Source: Deinococcus aerius
Lineage (GTDB): Bacteria > Deinococcota > Deinococci > Deinococcales > Deinococcaceae
Direction of reading: 5' to 3'
Assembly (NCBI RefSeq): GCF_002897375.1
Contig: NZ_BFAG01000013.1
Coordinates: 91,255 to 155,254, forward strand
Length of the DNA stretch: 64,000 bases
Position 1 is the first letter of the stretch; every line of letters starts with the position of its first letter. The notes beneath the pieces are model-generated. The model saw nothing but the letters and a program-made list of their open reading frames with translations, was not told the DNA's origin and did not search any database. A program made the translations under genes and the position numbers. This document shows, piece after piece, positions 61,398 through 64,000 of the stretch.

Positions 61398-61436
61398 GAA
61401 AGCATACTTTCACCCCAACATTGATTCCCGAATCAA
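61398..61436. promoter_or_regulatory. Two palindromes in the divergent citrate synthase/HMGL region
   Basis: GAAAGCATACTTTC (61398-61411, 5-bp arms) and TTGATTCCCGAATCAA (61421-61436, perfect 7-bp arms, 2-nt spacer). They lie between the divergent genes just upstream of the HMGL -35, good operator candidates for the HTH-citrate synthase. Confidence 0.55.
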
Positions 61437-61438
61437 GA

Positions 61439-61467
61439 TTGACGGTGAATATTGACAGGTCTACCGT
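61439..61467 (+). promoter_or_regulatory. Leaderless promoter of the HMGL-family gene
   Basis: -35 TTGACG (61439-61444), 17-nt spacer, -10 TACCGT (61462-61467), 6 nt to the ATG at 61474. The best complete promoter in the window. Confidence 0.7.
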
Positions 61468-61473
61468 GCGGGC

Positions 61474-62784
61474 ATGACGACCCTGCCCCCTGTGCCCGAC
61501 GTATCAGAACCCAATCTCTTCCCAGACGCTTTTCCCCCCGACGGATTTCCCCGCGTGGTCTGGGAGGAGGGGAAACGGCCCTCCAGCCTTCCCCCCGTCG
61601 CCTGGACCACCGAAACCACCCACCGCGACGGCCAGCAGGGCGGGCTGCCCCTGACCGCGGAGGATGGCCTCGCCATCTACGACCTGATGGGGGCCTTCAC
61701 GGGGGAGTCGGGCGCGATCCGGCAGGCCGAGTTCTTCGTGTACCGCCCGGCCGACCGCGTGATGCTGGAGGGGGCCCTGGAACGCTGGAGGGGCGGCCAC
61801 CCCGTCGAGCCGACGACGTGGATTCGCGCGACCCGGGGCGACGCGGCCCTCGTGGCCGGGCTGGGCGTGCGCGAGACGGGGATGCTCGCCAGCGCGAGCG
61901 ACTACCACACCTTCTACAAGTTCACGCCGGGGGGCCGCGCTCAGGCGGCACACACCTATCTCGACGCGGTGCGGGCCGTGCTCGACGCCGGCCTGCGCCC
62001 CCGACTGCACCTGGAGGACGCTACTCGCGCCCCCCGCGAGTTCATCCTACCGTTCGTGGCGGCGGTGCAGGAAATCGCCGCCCCCTACGGCGAGGACCAG
62101 GCCCCCCGATTCCGTGTCTGCGACACGATGGGGCTCGGCCTGCCGCTGGAGGGCGTCGCCTGGCCCCGCAGCGTGCCCGGCATGCTGGGCGAGCTGATCG
62201 CGGCGGGCGTTCCCGGCGAGCGGCTGGAATTTCACCCCCACAACGACACGCATCTGGTGGTCGCCAACTGCCTCTCCGCCGTTCTCGCGGGTTGCGCGGC
62301 GATCAACGGCACCCTGCTGGGCAAGGGCGAACGCACGGGGAACGCGCCGCTGGAGGGCGTGCTGCTGCACCTAATCGGCCTGGGGCTGCTGCCCGGAGAG
62401 CCCGACTACCGCGCGCTGAACGACCTGGCCGACCTCTACGAGCGGCTGGGGCAGGGCGTTCCGGCGAAGTACCCGCTCTACGGCCGGGACGCGCACCGCA
62501 CCCGCGCGGGAATTCACGCCGACGGGCTGAACAAGTTCTGGCCCATGTACGCCCCCTTCGACGTGCCCCGCCTGCTGGGCCGACCCCTGACGCTCAGCCT
62601 CACCAAGGACAGCGGCCTGGCGGGGCTCATCTTTCTGATCAAGGGGCACACGGGTGTGGAGCTGGGCAAGGATCATCCCGGCCTGCGCGCCCTGCACGCC
62701 AGCCTGACCACCGAGTTCGACGCGGGCCGCCAGACCGCCATCGAGTGGGAGGAGATCGAGACCCGCGCCCGCTCGCTCGTCTGA
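61474..62784 (+). CDS. HMGL-like/DRE-TIM acyltransferase (homocitrate/isopropylmalate synthase family)
   Basis: A 436-residue DRE-TIM metallolyase-fold enzyme. The signature is TTETTHRDGQQGG (R51-D52), metal ligands FHPHNDTHLV (H254, H256, N257), and the GTLLGKGERTGNAPLE loop. The C-terminal communication domain of LeuA is missing, so it resembles homocitrate synthase, citramalate-type or Re-citrate synthase enzymes that condense acetyl-CoA with a 2-oxoacid. The exact substrate cannot be told. Leaderless promoter before it. Divergent from an HTH-citrate synthase; 29 nt before ppk2. Confidence 0.83.
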   Translation: MTTLPPVPDVSEPNLFPDAFPPDGFPRVVWEEGKRPSSLPPVAWTTETTHRDGQQGGLPLTAEDGLAIYDLMGAFTGESGAIRQAEFFVYRPADRVMLEGALERWRGGHPVEPTTWIRATRGDAALVAGLGVRETGMLASASDYHTFYKFTPGGRAQAAHTYLDAVRAVLDAGLRPRLHLEDATRAPREFILPFVAAVQEIAAPYGEDQAPRFRVCDTMGLGLPLEGVAWPRSVPGMLGELIAAGVPGERLEFHPHNDTHLVVANCLSAVLAGCAAINGTLLGKGERTGNAPLEGVLLHLIGLGLLPGEPDYRALNDLADLYERLGQGVPAKYPLYGRDAHRTRAGIHADGLNKFWPMYAPFDVPRLLGRPLTLSLTKDSGLAGLIFLIKGHTGVELGKDHPGLRALHASLTTEFDAGRQTAIEWEEIETRARSLV

Positions 62785-62802
62785 GCCGGAGCGGGGGCGT
62801 GT

Positions 62803-62808
62803 TAGCCT
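62803..62808 (+). promoter_or_regulatory. Leaderless -10 box of ppk2
   Basis: TAGCCT, 5 nt before the ATG at 62814. Confidence 0.4.
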
Positions 62809-62813
62809 CGGAC

Positions 62814-63614
62814 ATGCCGCTTGAAGACTACCGCGTGCCCCCAGGCCAGCCTGTCCAGCTCAGCCGCTGGGCCACCGATGACGACGACGGCCTTTCCAAG
62901 AAGCAAGGGCAGGCGCTGCTGCCCGACCTGGAAGAACGGCTCGCCGACCTCCAGGAGCGCCTCTACGCCGAGGGACGGCAGGCACTCCTCATCGTGTTGC
63001 AGGCGCGCGACGCGGGCGGCAAGGACGGCACCGTGAAGCGGGTGATCGGGGCTTTTAACCCCAACGGCGTGCAGATCAGCAACTTCAAGGTGCCGACTGA
63101 GGAGGAACGGGCTCACGACTTCCTGTGGCGCATCCATGCCCGCGTGCCCCGTCTCGGCATGATCGGCGTCTTCAACCGCAGCCACTACGAGGACGTGCTG
63201 GTTCCGCGTGTCCACGGCCTGATCGACCCCCCAACCGCCGAGCGCCGCCTGGAACACATTCGCGCCTTCGAATCCCTGCTGACCGATTCGGGGACCCGGA
63301 TCGTCAAGTTCTACCTGCACATCAGCCCCGAGGAGCAGCGGCGGCGGCTCCAGGCCCGATTAGACGACCCCAGCAAGCACTGGAAATTCAACCCCGGCGA
63401 CCTGGAGGAGCGGGCCCACTGGGACGACTACACCGCCGCCTACGAGGCGATGCTGACCACCAGCGCGGCCTCGGCGCCCTGGTACGTCATTCCCGCCGAC
63501 CGCAAATGGTTTCGCAACCTCCTCGTCAGCCAACTTCTGATTCAGACGTTAGAGGAAATGAATCCGCAGTATCCAGCACCGACGTTCGATCCGGCGAACG
63601 TCCGGGTTGAGTAG
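62814..63614 (+). CDS. ppk2: Polyphosphate kinase 2 (class III-type)
   Basis: A 266-residue P-loop kinase that phosphorylates nucleotides with polyphosphate. Walker A is LQARDAGGKDGT, Walker B region GVFNRSHYEDVLVPRVHG, and LID arginines are in SPEEQRRRLQARLDDPSKHWKF. Single-domain enzymes of this length from Deinococcus and Meiothermus belong to class III, which phosphorylates both AMP and ADP. The ATG at 62814 follows TAGCCT by 5 nt. The long upstream open frame overlaps the HMGL gene and is not used. Confidence 0.88.
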   Translation: MPLEDYRVPPGQPVQLSRWATDDDDGLSKKQGQALLPDLEERLADLQERLYAEGRQALLIVLQARDAGGKDGTVKRVIGAFNPNGVQISNFKVPTEEERAHDFLWRIHARVPRLGMIGVFNRSHYEDVLVPRVHGLIDPPTAERRLEHIRAFESLLTDSGTRIVKFYLHISPEEQRRRLQARLDDPSKHWKFNPGDLEERAHWDDYTAAYEAMLTTSAASAPWYVIPADRKWFRNLLVSQLLIQTLEEMNPQYPAPTFDPANVRVE

Positions 63615-64000
63615 AGCGGGGAGCCGGGCCGATGGGACGCGGGAAAAACACCATCTCCTTCAGAAGACGACGCCGTGATACGTCTGGGCCCACCCGTGGC
63701 AGACACTCCGGCCATCCAAAGTCATAGTCATACAGCCGTTCGGTTGCTCTCCCCACGGTGAGTGCAGACGTGAAACCACCGCTCTTTCCCCAGGGCCGCT
63801 TGCGCTCTCGCCGCGTTATCAAGACCGGACGATACCTCCTCTACAGCTTCCCAGGTGATGACAGGTGTATGTGGGCCGTTCCACGAGATACAGGCGGCTT
63901 CCAGCACGGACGGCTCAGCAAGAGTGCGAAGACGAAAAAAGTCCTTAACAGTCGAGCGTCAGCAGAAGCCATACACCGGGGCTACCAGCAGGCAACAACG
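63615..64000 (-). pseudogene. Lower-GC right edge with a possibly frameshifted gene
   Basis: 386 bases, visibly less GC-rich than the rest. On the minus strand an open frame (63728-63960) encodes LAEPSVLEAACISWNGPHTP, then VITWEAVEEVSSGLDNAARA, and ends near CTHRGESNRTAV. A second frame overlaps and continues RATERLYDYDFGWPECLP to LLKEMVFFPRP. Joined by one shift they would read like one small protein, whose DYDF...FFPRP ending reminds me of immunity-like proteins. No start or ribosome site is seen, and the window edge cuts the context. This could also be chance. Confidence 0.3.

Noticed and set aside
61452..62813. Long frame upstream of and continuous with ppk2, overlapping the HMGL gene
   Set aside because: It is the +2 shadow of the HMGL gene; PPK2 homology begins at the ATG at 62814 with its own -10 box.

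Overview
The window is a very GC-rich bacterial chromosome segment that fits Deinococcus, or a close relative in Deinococcus-Thermus. The support is gene content: a tandem deoxyguanosine/deoxyadenosine-type kinase pair, a cdaA-cdaR-yqeK-LCP-rsfS cluster, class III-type PPK2, RtcB, DUF892/BON/PRC-barrel stress proteins, and a MurE that lacks the usual DAP motif (Deinococcus peptidoglycan carries ornithine). Expression signals also fit. More than twenty genes have a TANNNT -10 box whose last base lies 5-8 nt before the ATG/GTG and no Shine-Dalgarno sequence, which is the leaderless-mRNA layout known from Deinococcus. I see no tRNA, rRNA, CRISPR array, prophage or insertion sequence.

Layout. 0-9 kb: pdxY, a small acidic protein, a low-complexity BON protein, the sucAB genes of 2-oxoglutarate dehydrogenase, a GIY-YIG protein, pyrE, a small HTH protein and an RNase H-fold protein. 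9.5-14.7 kb: an UlaG-like hydrolase, then the c-di-AMP locus cdaA-cdaR and yqeK-LCP-rsfS. 14.7-18.6 kb: a two-component system, two envelope/stress proteins and phoU. 18.6-19.2 kb: a lower-GC islet with an immunity-like gene and a vapB antitoxin next to a stump of vapC. 19.2-27.2 kb: a heterodimeric ABC exporter, an APH-fold kinase, a peroxiredoxin, an acyl-ACP desaturase and a chromate transporter. 27.7-40.6 kb: hisC, several small regulator/effector pairs (TetR, ArsR, TetR-DoxX), acyl-CoA dehydrogenase, a Crp-family regulator, alkA, NUDIX-SDR, and an EamA transporter coupled to a fused ABC ATPase-permease. 40.6-48 kb: stress-type small proteins, a TAXI binding protein, an S1 protease, the nucleoside kinases, DUF892 and a metal-sensing ArsR. 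48-55 kb: murE, a DUF3160-CapA-hypothetical operon and rtcB. 55-64 kb: an M20 peptidase, galE, a LacI/MFS divergent pair, a divergent HTH-citrate synthase/homocitrate-synthase-like pair, ppk2, and a degraded lower-GC right edge.

Three families of dispersed non-coding repeats interrupt this. The most striking is a ~310-bp structured element in three copies (about 9.2, 27.3 and 55.1 kb). Each copy sits between two convergent genes, and the same hairpins are conserved in all. The other candidates for new biology are two leaderless mini-ORFs in front of cdaA and yqeK, and the citrate synthase with an N-terminal DNA-binding domain that faces an HMGL-family acyltransferase across a palindrome-rich promoter region. 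All functional names are from reading the sequence; no database search was run.
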